Source of the DNA: Cylindrodendrum hubeiense
Lineage: Eukaryota > Ascomycota > Sordariomycetes > Hypocreales > Nectriaceae
Length of the DNA stretch: 64,000 bases
Direction: 5' to 3'
Assembly: GCA_014621425.1 (NCBI GenBank)
Contig: JAANBB010000060.1
Location: 83,704 to 147,703 of the forward strand
Part shown: one piece after another, positions 46,607 through 58,227 of the stretch
How the letters are laid out: every line of letters starts with the position of its first letter
Position numbering within the stretch: position 1 is the first letter of the stretch
The notes under the pieces: generated by a model
The model's input: the letters and a program-made list of their open reading frames with translations, nothing else
Databases searched by the model: none
What the model was told of the DNA's origin: nothing
Position numbers and translations under genes: made by a program

Positions 46607-48919
46607 ATGGGGGCCGGCAAGAAGAATCTCAAGGCGACGAGGAAGTTCGAGAAGAATCGCCTCACCGGCGTTCTCGACAAGAGAAAGGCCCAAGCCAAGG
46701 TCAAGCAGCGCCAGCAGATCAAGGACAAAAAGGTGCTCCGAAAAGTGACGGATGCCGAATTCTACAAGAGCGGCCCCAAGGATGGCGAGGAGGGCGAGGT
46801 CAAGAAGCCCGCTCCCAAGGGAAAGAAGATCAACGAAATGAGCGTCGACGACTTCTTCCAGGGCGGCTTCGACGACATTATCGACAAGACGGATAGCAAG
46901 GATGCCAAGCTTGGGAAGCGCAAGAGGGCCGGCCCTGAAGGCACCACCAAGGTGGCCGACGGCAGCGACTCTGACGAACCGTCTGGCGCGCAGCCTGTCG
47001 TCAGTGAGAGCGAGGACGAAGGAGAGGACGACGACGACATGGGCATGAGCAAGAAGACCATGGACGACCTCGCCGAGAAGGACCCCGAATTCTACAAGTT
47101 CCTCGTCGAGAACGACCCGGAGGCCCTCGACTTTGACGACGACGCCGACCTAGCAGAGGTTGACGAACTCAGCGCCAGCGAAGACGAGTCAGAGGAGCAG
47201 CCCAAGAAGAAGCGGAAGAAGGAGAAGAAGACAGAGGAGGCCGAACCCGTTGGCTCAGGGAGCGAATTGACCCGCGAGCTCGTCGCCTCGTGGAAGAAGG
47301 CCATGGTCGAGAAGAAGTCTCTGAAGGCGGCGCGACGAGTCGTGCTCGCCTTCCGCTGCGCCGCTCTTCTCAATGACGAGGACGAGGATGTCAAGCAGCG
47401 ATATACCATCAACAGCCCTGACGTCTACAACGACATCCTCATCCTTGCCCTCAAGGAGATTCCCGTCGTTATGAACCACCACCTCCCCGTCAAGGAGGCG
47501 GCATCTGGCAAGGTGTACGTCCAGACCGAGTCCAAGAAGTTCCGCACCCTGTCGTTGCTGCTCAAGACGTACACCTCGTCCATCATGCACCTCCTCGGCA
47601 CCCTCTCCGACGACAGGACGCTCAAGCTCACCCTGTCATCCATCACCCCGATCCTGCCCTACCTGCTCTCCTTCAAGAAGCTCATTAAGGCCCTTGCCAA
47701 GGCCGTCGTTAACTTCTGGGCCCAGCCCGCCAGTTCTGAGACGACGAAAATCACAGCCTTCCTCGTCTTGCGACGCCTCGTCGTCATCGGCGACAAGGGC
47801 ATTCGCGAGACAGTCCTCAAGGCCGTCTACCAGGGTCTCATCCAGGGCTGCCGCGTCACCAACCCCAACACCATCCAGGGCATCAACCTCATGAAGAACT
47901 CGGCCGCCGAGCTCTGGGGCATCGACCAGGCTGTTGGCTACACTACGGCCTTCACTTTCATCCGCCAGCTCGCCATCCACCTCCGCAACAGCATTGTGCA
48001 CAACAAGAACGATGCCTTCCGCATCGTCTACAACTGGCAGTACACCCACTCCCTCGACTTCTGGTCCTGCGTTCTTGCCGAGCACTGCAGCCCCCTCAAG
48101 GAGGCCGAGGCCGGCAAGGAGAGCCAGCTGAAGCTCCTGATCTACCCGCTCGTCCAGGTCACCATGGGCGCCATGCGCCTCATCCCCACGGCCCTGTACT
48201 TCCCTCTCCGCTTCCATCTCATCCGCTCTCTCCTCCGTATCTCCCGATCCACTGGCACCTTCATCCCGCTCGCCTCTGCTCTTATTGAGGTCCTCACCTC
48301 AGCGGAGATGAAGAAGGCCCCGAAGGCCGCCTCCATCAAGCCCTTCGACTTCGCCACCGCCTACAAGGCGCCCAAGTCGCACCTCCGCACCCGCGTCTAC
48401 CAGGACAGCGTCGGTGACCAAGTCGTTGAGCTCCTCAGCGAGTACTTCCTCCTATGGGCTACCTCCATCGCCTTCCCAGAGCTCGCTCTGCCCGTCAACA
48501 TCCAGATCAAGCGATGGCTCAAGCAAGCCCGCCACAGGACCCAGGGCAACAAGAACGCCAAACTCGTCGGTCAGCTTGTCCTGCTGGTCCAGAAGCTCGA
48601 GGCCAACGGCAAGTTCATCGAGGAGCGCCGCGCCAAGGTCGACTTCGCCCCCAGAGATCGCTCCCAGGTCGATGCCTTCCTGCGCGAGTTTGATCTCGCC
48701 AAGACGCCCCTCGGCGCCTACGTTATGGGCCAGCGCACTGCCCGCGCTGAGCGCACCAAGTTGTTTGAGGAGGCCCGGCTCGAGGATGACCGGAAGCGGA
48801 GAGCGGATGAGAAGGCAGATCTCGAGGACGTGATTGACAGTGAGGAAGATGATGAGGAAGATGACGAGGAGGCGGAGGATGAGATTGCCGAGGACGATGA
48901 AGAGGATGACGAGGAGTAA
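46607..48919 (+). CDS. Noc2, nucleolar complex protein (60S ribosome assembly)
   Basis: Nucleolar factor acting with Noc1/Noc3 in maturation and export of pre-60S particles. Single exon, 770 aa. The basic N-terminus (GAGKKNLKATRKFEKNRL) is followed by a charged region containing VDDFFQGGFDDIID, acidic patches and a Lys-rich nuclear signal (PKKKRKKEKK). The Noc2 helical repeat domain covers about residues 220-700 (for example KYVYVQ-like VYVQTESKKFRTLSLLLKTY, FPLRFHLIRSLLRISRSTG, YQDSVGDQVVELLSEYF). The C-terminus is a long Asp/Glu tail. The ATG at 46607 (ACAATGG) matches the family start; an in-frame upstream ATG at 46505 lies in the shared promoter and is not favoured. Confidence 0.94.
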   Translation: MGAGKKNLKATRKFEKNRLTGVLDKRKAQAKVKQRQQIKDKKVLRKVTDAEFYKSGPKDGEEGEVKKPAPKGKKINEMSVDDFFQGGFDDIIDKTDSKDAKLGKRKRAGPEGTTKVADGSDSDEPSGAQPVVSESEDEGEDDDDMGMSKKTMDDLAEKDPEFYKFLVENDPEALDFDDDADLAEVDELSASEDESEEQPKKKRKKEKKTEEAEPVGSGSELTRELVASWKKAMVEKKSLKAARRVVLAFRCAALLNDEDEDVKQRYTINSPDVYNDILILALKEIPVVMNHHLPVKEAASGKVYVQTESKKFRTLSLLLKTYTSSIMHLLGTLSDDRTLKLTLSSITPILPYLLSFKKLIKALAKAVVNFWAQPASSETTKITAFLVLRRLVVIGDKGIRETVLKAVYQGLIQGCRVTNPNTIQGINLMKNSAAELWGIDQAVGYTTAFTFIRQLAIHLRNSIVHNKNDAFRIVYNWQYTHSLDFWSCVLAEHCSPLKEAEAGKESQLKLLIYPLVQVTMGAMRLIPTALYFPLRFHLIRSLLRISRSTGTFIPLASALIEVLTSAEMKKAPKAASIKPFDFATAYKAPKSHLRTRVYQDSVGDQVVELLSEYFLLWATSIAFPELALPVNIQIKRWLKQARHRTQGNKNAKLVGQLVLLVQKLEANGKFIEERRAKVDFAPRDRSQVDAFLREFDLAKTPLGAYVMGQRTARAERTKLFEEARLEDDRKRRADEKADLEDVIDSEEDDEEDDEEAEDEIAEDDEEDDEE

Positions 48920-49326
48920 ATCAAAAGTCAATAATTGGTGTGTGTGTATGTAGAAACGGGCATGATTTTCCGCCCGATAGAGCTCAATCAAGGATACCTA
49001 CATTCTCTGTTCACTTTCAAGTTCATTCTGGCATTCTCACAAGTACAATGCAAAGTCTTTTGATGTGATGGTGAATTAATCATTCATTTCAAAGGTCATT
49101 CCCAGCTCCAGCCCAACGAGCCATAAGTATACAAGGTCGATACAAAAAGCACCCTATTTCCCAAACTCCCCGAAAATGCCATCCAGACTGCGACGGCCCA
49201 TGAAAAAACAAAGCACACATCCAAACGGGGTGCCTCACCCGAACCCAAAATACGCCGAGTCAATGGGTGATTCCAATTTAGCACGCCTCCTCCTCACTCC
49301 TTAATCATTGTTATGTAACGTTTCTT
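48920..49326. other. Convergent 3' region of noc2 and the spindle-pole gene
   Basis: AT-rich with GTGTGTGTATGTAG just after the noc2 stop; no gene seen. Confidence 0.5.
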
Positions 49327-52300
49327 TTAAAGCTCCGGGATTCCCTCCCAGGTGAGCTGATCGCTGCCACGGGTGACATCTCGGACGGTCATGCCCGTAA
49401 TGTTGAGAACGGTCATCTCGATCTCCTCCTCAGTCATGGCCTGACCGACGGCCTTCTGACCCTCGAGAACATCATACAGGCTGTAGATCTGATCGTTCTT
49501 GGCCTCAAGACGCTTGAGTAGGGCGCGGATGTTCTCGGCGAGGCTGATGCGCTCGCGGCGGCCGAGGGCTTTGTCGCGGCCGTTGTACTGCGTCTGGATG
49601 CGGGAGAGCTCGAGCTGCAGATGGTGTGACTCGTCCTCTAGGCCCTTGATAACCATTGCCAGAGCGTGGCCGGGAGAGTTCGCGGGACGCATAGTGGGAT
49701 CCTCCGTGGAGAGATCACGGTCAGTGACTGGAATGGGCCGGGAAACGGTGACGCGCTTCTTGCCAACAGCAAGTTCCGCCGAGGTCAGGATGCCGCGGTG
49801 GGAAGTAATGCGGCTGCAGACGGTGCAGTTGCGGCAGTTGTGCTCGCACAAGTCATCCAGGACGCGGCGGGCATCAATGGAGAGAGTAGCACATGTGTCC
49901 TTGTCTACACTCCTGATGCTATCGGCGGTAAACTCAGACATGACGGTGTGTCGTTGAGAAGATCGCGACTGAGAGCGGACGAGCTGTGACTTCTGGCTCT
50001 GACTGGTCAGGTCCTTAGTAGTCTGCTTCTGCTCCTTGGTCTTCAACTCCTTGCGGGTCTTAGGTATCACGTTCAACTGGATAGAGTAGTCCTGAGTCTG
50101 AGTGGTGTTATCCACAGACTGTAGGCCAGTAGTCTCATCGTTCTCATCAAACTGGTCAAGGTCTTCAGTCTCGACTCCTTTGGATGACGATCGGCGGCTG
50201 GTCTGCGAGGTATTACGACGCTTGCTTCCCTGGTTCGCAACGTTGGACATGCTCTTGTGAGATGACTTTTCGGGTATCGAGAAGGCGACCTTCTGGCCCT
50301 GGCCAGTCTTCGCGGAGGAACTCTTGCTCTTGCTGCGAGACTTGTGCTGGATCTCGCGAGTCTCAGTATGAGAAGTTGTTTCGCGCTTAGTAGTGTTTCG
50401 CGTCTCTTGCTCAGTGACGTCGGGGATTGTCGGCAGCTTGGTGCTCTGCGAGGTGACTTCAGGCAGTTCCTTAGTCTCAGTGTTGTCCACGGGACTTGTG
50501 TCATTGGTGTTCATGGTGATGTCAGGAATGAAGAATGCTGAGGTCATGTTCTCCTCAGTCTCATCGTCAAGTTGAGCAGAAAAGTCTTCCTTAGGGATCG
50601 GTCGGCAGTGGTCCAGCTGTTGCTTCAAAAATTCGATCTCCTCCTTGAGCTTCACGTTATCGTCATGCATATCGTGAATGCTGCGCTCGAAGCCAGAGTT
50701 CTCACGACGGAGAATCTTGTTCTCGCTGAAGTACTTCTCGTTGTGTCGGACCAGGCTCTCGTTATCCTCGCGGAGTGTGATCTTCTCCTGGCCATTGTTC
50801 TGAGCCTCCTGCTGCAAAGTCTCAACCTCCTCTCTGGCGGCATCAAGCTCATGCTGAGCGCCGTCCAAGTTCTCACGGAGATCCTCATTCTCTTCAATCA
50901 GCGTCTTGTTGTTCGTCCGCAGAGATCGGTTCTCAGTGATGAGGGATTGCTGATCCTGGTTGGCCTTGTTGCTGTTGGAACGCAGCGACTCAATTTCCAG
51001 TTTCAAGCTCTCGTTCTCTTTTCGAAGAGTCTTGTTGGCTGCTTCAAGTGACGTGTTCTCAAGCTCTAGCGCATCTCGGCCATGTTTCAAGGACATCAGA
51101 TCCCGGCGAAAGGTGTCGTTATCGTGTCGGATTTGCTCAGTAGACTCCAGTTGTCGGTGGGTGCTTTCAAGCTCCTTCTCCCTGGTGCTCAGCTTGCGAG
51201 TGAGCTTATTGATGTCCTCACACGCCTCCTGGAGCTTCCGCACGGCGCGATCTCTCTCCTGGGATACGGCATCGTTCTCAATCTCGTTAAGGCTGGTCTT
51301 TCGCGAGACCTGCTCCAGTCGAGACTGTAGTGTAGATACTTCCACCTCAAGTCCTACGTCTGCTTAGCTATGCAGCTTCTCACGCGTAATTAATTTACTC
51401 ACGGTGCTTTTGGACCATCAACTGCTCATTGGCCTGGTGGGAGCTGAAGTCGCCTTTTTGTGACTTAAGCTGGGCTTCTAGTTGCTCAACTTGTTGTTGG
51501 AGGTTCTCGGCGTATTCTTGCACCTTGTCGTAATGTTCTTGGAGAGAAATAATCTCCTGGCGGATCATATCCATGGACACAAAAATCTTCTCCTCATCTT
51601 CGGGCACCTCGAGTCCATCGACCTCAGCATGGTGGTTAATGGAGTACTTGTCCTCCCGATCATGGACCTTGCCGTTCTTGACAAAGATGGGGACGCCGTT
51701 CCTCATCGAGCCACTGAATCGAAGGGTACCGGTGACAAAGTCTCCAAGGTGGGAGACGTCAGGCATGAAGAATGATTGGGCATTGGTCTCGTTGTGGCTG
51801 GGGCTGTGAATGGATTCTGGTGAAGGAGGGACAGCCGTCAGACTAGACTTAGCCGAAGACATCTCGGGGGAAGGGCGATCATGCGCGGGCTCCCGCTGCT
51901 CGTAGCTCTTGGGAGTTTGCGACACGTTGCGCAGGCGCTCAAGCGCATCTGAGAGGGACTCTTGGCGCTGTTTGTGTTGTTCTCTCATGCTGTCTGAAGG
52001 AACGCGGGTATGGACCTTGGCAAGGGGGCTCGGGTTGCGGGTGATCTTCAAGGCAGGGTTTGAAAAGGCTCGGGCGGGAGACTTGGCGAAGATAGAGGAT
52101 AGGTCGGACTCGGTGTCGGCGCTGGGCTGCATCTCGGCGCGTGTCCTGTTGGATCCCATCCACGTGTTCTGGGTAGAGTCATCGGCAAACTTAACGGCCG
52201 CGGCTGGGGGCTTGTTCTCCTTGGACTCAGCGCTCATAGGTCGCGTGTCGGTGTTGTCGTCGAAGATGGGCACGCGACTCTTGGGCATGCCAAAGAACTC

Positions 52301-52549
52301 TGGCCACTTGCGGTGGGCAGCCTCCCAGTTGACGGGCGGGTTGTTGCGGGGGGCGGTGACGCGGGCAATATCCTCGTTGAGCCTGCGCGTAGACTCGCCG
52401 TCGGGGTCGGAAAAGACGGAGGACAAGGTTGGGCTGACGGTGCCGTGGGAGCCAGTGGATGAGGGCGGCGAGTTGAAAGGGTTGTCGCGGTTGGCGTTCA
52501 TTTCTCTAAGGATGCGGGAGCGATATCTGCTGACAGCGTCGACCTCCAT
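49327..52549 (-). CDS. Spindle-pole-body coiled-coil protein, Cep57/Ppc89 type
   Basis: Large coiled-coil protein of 1,057 aa. Coding exons (minus) are 52549-51403 and 51353-49327, with a 49-nt phase-1 intron. Residues 1-300 are Ser/Pro-rich with NPFNSPPSS and WEAAHRKWPEFFGMP near the start. Residues of about 330-600 form a long coiled coil (repeated LEN, RKEN, LREN heptads). A middle Ser/Thr-rich region follows. The C-terminal segment (LEDESHHLQLELSRIQTQYN, RRERISLAENIRALLKRLEA, DQIYSLYDVLEGQK) resembles the Cep57-type microtubule-binding domain seen in fission yeast Ppc89. A short Cys/His cluster (LCEHNCRNCTVC) precedes it and may bind metal. The assignment to the spindle pole body is by family resemblance. 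A non-ATG extension upstream was ignored; the ATG at 52549-52547 starts the conserved frame. Confidence 0.78.
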
Positions 52550-54039
52550 GGCTCTATTCACGCGTTACGGGGCGCGGTGGTGGGTGAGGCCTTGGAATAG
52601 ACGCGGGTGGAAGGACCCGGTGAGCGTGTTTTGAAAGAACAAGCTCGCGTGTTGGGTGCTGGGGTAGTCAATGGTAGAAGGGACGAGATCCGCGACGCGC
52701 TGAGAGGTAATTGCGCGTTGAAATAGACATGGATCGAAGACTGGAGAGTTGGTGCTGGGCGTGGGAGAGAGGAAAGAGAGCCGAGTCGTGGGCCGTGGGT
52801 TATGGTCGCGGGAAGGTAAAGAGGTGCCGGGGTTGTTGGTGTCTGTTTTGGGTTGAATGTAAACAAAGCACCCCACAATTATTTGCCTAAACACAGACAG
52901 GATAATTCACCCACACGCAGAGAATTGTGACGGGACCCGCTCCCGCTGAAATCCCGCTCCACCACTCGCTGGAGGACGGCGGAGAGGCCACTAAACGGAC
53001 GGGAGGAGCCCACTAACATGAGCCACTAAACCCCCCGAAGGACTCGCTGGAGAGTCGGGTCTCTCTGGGCCAATTGGCGGCGGGGAGGGGATTCACTGTC
53101 CATTTATGTGTGCGCCCCTCGCATGCGGTGTAGAGGAACGATACTGGACGCATGCAAAGATACAGGGCAATATCTTGAACGATAGAAAGGAGGCATTCGA
53201 TAGATACCGCAGAGTTCTCTAATCGGAGGCCGTCGTTTTCTATCATAAGGACATGTAGGTTGCCCTTTCACCCTTTCTCGCCCTCTCTCACCCTCCCGAT
53301 GTCGTAATTGCTAGGGTTCCCCTCCCACACACACACTCGCTCTCTATCTCTTGCATCATCCCCGCGCCACACACGAAGTACGGCAATGATAGACGACGGG
53401 AGGGTCGCACAACGATGCCAGGGCCGGTGTCATGCTCGTTGCGACCGAGTGCAAAGGGGAACTGTCGCATGACCAAAAATCCCGCCGGCGTCAGTCACCA
53501 AAGACATGGCGCACTCTTCCCATCCACTCTGCCGCTGCAAACGGTCCATTCATGACCCAGAATCCTAGTCATGTCTTTGCAGGTTTGTCGCAATCCCCGT
53601 GGCCCACTTGTTTTTGGCCTGCGCCACGGACGTCTCGACCACGAACCGTCTCTAGTGGTGGGGCAAAGCGTCGCACTTGGCGGCTCATCCCTCATCCTCA
53701 AGACAAGACGAAACCCCAGTCGCCGGCCCGTTGGTCTTGTCTGATAACCTCACTCTCTCAACCACCGCCCTCCCAGCTTTCCATCCCCGGAGTAGAGGGC
53801 TTCTCTCACCAGAACCCCCCATACGCCCTTCAAATTCGCCATCTCCGCCCCTTTTTTACCTCGCAAACCCCCCCCCATCCCGCTGATCTGTTCCCACTCC
53901 GAGATCGCATAGAGACCGCCCTCGACATGGATCGTACTATCCCGTAAAAACCGCGCGCTGTGACCAGATGTTCCTCTCACCAAACCCACGATAAGCCCGA
54001 TCCCGTCATCTAGATTCGACAGCGCATCCTGTCCTCGTC
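52550..54039. promoter_or_regulatory. Divergent upstream region, spindle-pole gene / GH76 gene
   Basis: About 1.5 kb between divergent starts. C/T-rich blocks and homopolymer C runs near 53870 precede the GH76 gene. No gene recognised. Confidence 0.45.
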
Positions 54040-55932
54040 ATGGCTCGGTTATCTGCCGTGGCTGGCCTTGTCGGCCTTCTCACTCTCCAAATCGCACTCG
54101 CGGCTCCCACCAAAGGCGACGCACAGCAATACTGCCCCGTCCTCTATACCGAGCCACCAAAGAACTGCAAACCTCTCCCCGAATCCTTCTTGACCTTCTC
54201 TTCCAAGTCTCCAGCACCTCCTCCTGTGGACTCACTGGTTCTCGAATATGCCGTCGAGGCCCTGGCTGTCTTGCAAGACCAGTATTTTCACCCAGATTAT
54301 GCGACCTGGCCCTCCGCCATAGACTGGACGGCCGCCGTCGCGGGCACTGTCATTGCTGGCATGCTAACCACAATGTCCAAGTCTTTGGTTTCTATCCAGC
54401 TCGGCGGCGAGAGCGACTGGAAGGCCAAGGAGAACCTTATCTCAAACTACTATGCACAGTTAGTTGGGTCATATTATGGACAAGATGTCCTGTCTATCAG
54501 AGGACAGGTGAGACACTCCACTCATCAAAGACCGCATTGGCACTGACGTATTATCAAGGCTTATGACGATATTCTTTGGGTGGCCCTCGGCTGGATTGAA
54601 GCCATCAACTTTGTGAGGACGCACACCGAACTCCACTACCCAAGATCCGGGTCCCCTGAGGTTGTCCCAGGCAGTGGTCTCAAGAATATCATAGATTCGA
54701 CACCATGGCACGGGCATAATTGGATGGCGTCCTTTGCCCACCGCTCACGCATCTTTTGGAACTTGGGAGCTCGGGGCTGGGAAACAAAACTCTGCAATGG
54801 AGGCATGGTCTGGAACCCCCGCCTCAATCCTTACAAGAACGCCATCACCAACGAGCTCTGGGTTTCTACCTCCATTTCTATGTATCGCCACTTTCCTGGC
54901 GACAACTTCACTGCACCGTGGCTTGCCACCGCCGGCTTCCCTACCAACGATCCCGCTCATCTACAGGCCGCCATGGAAGGATACCAGTGGTTAATAGATG
55001 TCAACATGACCAATCATCGTGGCCTGTTTGTGGATGGCTACCACATCGATAGCAGAAGGCCCGGTAACACAAAATGCGATCTTCGAGACGAGATGGTGTA
55101 CACGTACAACCAAGGCGTCTTGCTCACGGGTCAGCGGGGTCTCTGGACTGTCAGCGGGGGTGCATCGTTCCTGGAGGAAGGACATGTGTTGATCCAGTCT
55201 GTCATCGAAGCAACTGGGTGGAGTCTTGAGGAAAACAAGGCTATCGACGACCTGAAGTCGGTTCCGTCTGGTCGCCTACCGCCATGGAGAGGACTCGGCC
55301 GCGGAGGAATCATCGAAGAGCAGTGCGACGCAAGCGGTACCTGTTCGCAGGATGGACAAACTTTCAAGGGCGTTTTCTTCCATCACCTCACATCCTTCTG
55401 TGCGCCTCTAGACCCTCTTCGGGTTGAAAAAGGGATGAAGCTCAATAAGCGAGGTTATCAGCGAATCAAGACAGCTCATATCACCGCTTGCAGCAGATAC
55501 GTGAGCTGGATCAAGCACAATGCCCTCGCAGCACTGGGCACTCGCGATGATGCTGGGCGCTTTGGCATGTGGTGGGGTGCCGGAATCTTCAATGCAGTCG
55601 TCACGCTTGACAACGATGGAATCAACCACGACGCAGAGAACACGACCGATTACCGCAACCAGGGGACACCAGAGGACGATACATGGGGAGGCCTCCATCG
55701 GTGGCTCCCTGGGACAGGCCGGTGGTCCGTATTGGATCCGGGGACGGGTCAGAAAGTGCTGGGCGGGATCAAAGAGAATCAAGATATGAGAGATAGATCG
55801 GAATATGGGGAACCAAGACAGGACAAACGGAGCCTACAGGATCCCAATGAGCGGGGTCGGGGACGAACGGTAGAGACTCAAGTTGGCGGTCTCGCATTGC
55901 TTAGAGCATACTGGGAGTTGTCTCAGTCCTGA
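54040..55932 (+). CDS. Secreted glycoside hydrolase family 76 protein (Dfg5/alpha-1,6-mannanase-like)
   Basis: Exons 54040-54507 and 54559-55932 (51-nt intron, phase 0) encode 613 aa. A signal peptide is clear at 1-22 (MARLSAVAGLVGLLTLQIAL, cleavage after Ala-Ala). In GH76 the acid/base pair is two adjacent aspartates; here YDDILW (Asp159-Asp160) directly follows the splice site, with ALGWIEAIN after it. Later (alpha/alpha) barrel elements include CNGGMVWNPRLNPYKNAITN and TYNQGVLLTGQRGLW, then FKGVFFHHLTSFC. No GPI-attachment tail is visible, so it is likely free and secreted rather than cell-wall anchored. Candidate roles are alpha-1,6-mannan cleavage or wall mannoprotein transfer. Confidence 0.85.
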
Positions 55933-56645
55933 TGATGACATGGGATTTTACGACAAGGCATAGCCATGATACATAGCGCTAGATTACATACGTAGCATAG
56001 ACGATCTTTCGGATAGACGGGCAAGACACCCTCAATACAGAGCATACATTTCATATTTGAAGGGTCCAGCCAGCGATTGGAGCGAGTGTTGTTAGGATCC
56101 AACTCAATCACCAATGATTTTGCAGGGCCGTCCTGTAAGGTTTCAATGTGGACGCATCAACCGGCACAGATATCCGGACGACTCGTCGACACCAAACGTC
56201 ACTCGCCCGCTTCGGCACGAGCAGCGAGTATCAACATGGCAGACTGGTTAGGCGGCCTCAACAGGTGGGAGCATGTCGGGACTTCCGTGATGGCGCTAAG
56301 CCTTTTTTGGGGTGTTGTTTCGAGACCGACTGCGAGCACTGCCCTGCCAGCTTCCACGAGGCTGCGCGTCCAGGGGCTGGGGATCTGCATCTCGAAAGAA
56401 AGACTCGATTAGGTATAGGATGAGATTTTAAGAAGGAGGCAACTCTGATATAAAAGAATAGAAAAGATCGAGAGACCGAATGAACAATTCTAGACATCAT
56501 CATAACTCATCAAAGCACCTTTCTCAGCTTCACATTGCTTGCTTACTACCCTAGACTCGCAACCCTCAACCAACAACAAAAAGAATACTCCAGTTTCTGC
56601 AGCCTCAACCATCCAACGCTTCAAAATTCAATCATCCCATTTACT
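55933..56645. other. Intergenic
   Basis: 3' region of the GH76 gene and a leader-like CAACAACAAAAAG stretch before the repeat-protein gene. No gene recognised. Confidence 0.5.
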
Positions 56646-57494
56646 ATGGGTTTGCTCAGCGAAATTATCACACAGAGGCTCGGGCCCCTTATGGGAGACT
56701 CCCACCAGGAGCAGCAAGATAATAGTGTATCGCGAAGGCTAGGGCCACTTATGGGAAATTCCCGTCAAGAACAGAAAGGCGGTATTATCACTCGAGGATT
56801 GGGCGCTCTTATGGGAAACTCCAACCAGGAACAGCAAAATTCCTATCGCCACCAAGAACCGTACGGCGACGGTAACCATAGCCCTCAATCAGGACCCTGC
56901 CACTGCGATCAGCCGCCAGCCATGAATGGGGGATACTACCACGCGACCCCACCGCTCCCATCAAAGCGCCAACATCGTGCTGAGCGCCGAGTCGATCGCC
57001 ACTGCCGTCGCGCGGAGCGAAGTATGCAACGGGCCGATCACAGGGCAGAGCGGGACACTCGCAAAGCAGAGCGACGGGGCCAGTCTGTGCCCATGCCCGT
57101 TCTCATTGGGCCACCAATGCAATATGCCGCTGCCAGTGGTCAAGGGTATTCGAGAGAGTCGAATGGTCCCGAGATGAGAGATATAAGTGGTCAAGGGTAT
57201 CTGAGAGAGTCGAATGGTTATGCCATGAGGGAGGCCAATGGCCAAGGGTATTTGAGAGAGTCGAATGGTTACGAGATGAGAGATGCCAATGGTCAAGGGT
57301 ATTGGAGAGAGCCGAACGGATATGAGCGGCAAGCGGTGTATACACCGGAGCTGGAGAGTCGGGAAGTGGGACATCAACTGCGACAAGAGGCGTACACACC
57401 GGAGTTGGAGACACGGGAGGCGGGATATGCCAGTGCCGTTCCTCGCCAGTTTCACGGCGAGCCGCCTGCGTACGAGGAAGCTGTGAGGAAGTAA
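56646..57494 (+). CDS. Repeat protein with basic middle and C-terminal PPxY motif
   Basis: Unrecognised 282-aa single-exon protein built of repeats. Residues 1-70 hold three degenerate copies of RLGPLMGNSRQEQ. A Pro/Gly/Cys patch (HSPQSGPCHCDQPP) leads to a very basic helix-prone block (RAERRVDRHCRRAERSMQRA). Then come four 17-residue repeats (GQGYLRESNGYEMRDAN type; units begin at 57138, 57189, 57240 and 57291) and two copies of YTPELESRE. The end is GEPPAYEEAVRK, a PPxY motif that in other proteins binds WW domains such as those of Rsp5/Nedd4 ligases. No signal peptide or membrane span. An adaptor or ubiquitin-ligase-binding role is only inferred. The ATG at 56646 follows a good leader; the frame is open further upstream but not repeat-like. 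Confidence 0.7.
   Translation: MGLLSEIITQRLGPLMGDSHQEQQDNSVSRRLGPLMGNSRQEQKGGIITRGLGALMGNSNQEQQNSYRHQEPYGDGNHSPQSGPCHCDQPPAMNGGYYHATPPLPSKRQHRAERRVDRHCRRAERSMQRADHRAERDTRKAERRGQSVPMPVLIGPPMQYAAASGQGYSRESNGPEMRDISGQGYLRESNGYAMREANGQGYLRESNGYEMRDANGQGYWREPNGYERQAVYTPELESREVGHQLRQEAYTPELETREAGYASAVPRQFHGEPPAYEEAVRK
57138..57332. repeat. Tandem 51-bp coding repeats
   Basis: Four in-frame units of 51 bp (the last shortened) with few changes, each starting GGTCAAGGGTAT or GGCCAAGGGTAT. They lie within the repeat-protein gene. Confidence 0.95.
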
Positions 57495-58227
57495 TGGGAG
57501 AGGTTTACAGATTGGTCGTCACTGGCTTTCATTGGAGATTGGAGATTGGAGATTGGAGTATCTGGGATTCATTGTATCATTAGTATAGTTAAGGTTTTGG
57601 AGAATTACAGCGTGAATCTCATATCCCGTGGTGCACTGCTGTGCAGCCGTTGAACATCATTCGTGACTGTGCCAAAACAAATGACGTGACTCTGGTTGGA
57701 CCGGCCCCCTGCAGCTGTGGCGCCCAAGCTCCAGGGCACTCGCAGCAGTCGCCGCACCCGGCCTCCGATATCGAAACCCCGCTAGAATTTTGGGGGGCGG
57801 CGACCCCGCCACCGGAGCGTCACGGAAGATCAATTGAGGGTGCATTTCCACGTGGTTGAGCTGATAGGGATCCTCGCGACAGTTGATCCACGGGCTGCAG
57901 CAACAAAAAAATAAGGCCATATTTCCCGCTGTCTGGGATTTGAAACGATACCGGCTCTCTATCGTGTTTTCCCGGTCATTTATAACGTGTTTTGTACATG
58001 GTTAGGCTGGGATGCGTCGTTGTCGGTGAGGCCCGTGTCTCGGATCCGCACAGGGCGATAAGCCTGCCGTTTGCGATGACTCCCACCATAGATATTGTGG
58101 CGACTACGTGCGAATTGACCACGGCCCGGTGCAATCTCCAAACTAACAAAAATTGAAGGTCCGATATTTCGGCGGTGACTCGCTCATCCCATCTTCCCAT
58201 CAACAAACAAACAATCGCCAGTCCATT
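57495..58227. other. Intergenic
   Basis: 3' region of the repeat-protein gene, including four tandem ATTGGAG heptamers at 57531-57558, then the promoter of threonine deaminase. No gene recognised. Confidence 0.5.
57531..57558. repeat. Four tandem ATTGGAG heptamers
   Basis: Perfect head-to-tail copies, 36 bases past the stop codon of the repeat-protein gene. Confidence 0.9.

Noticed and set aside
47636..48217. 193-codon minus-strand frame inside noc2
   Set aside because: Antisense shadow of the GC-rich noc2 coding sequence.
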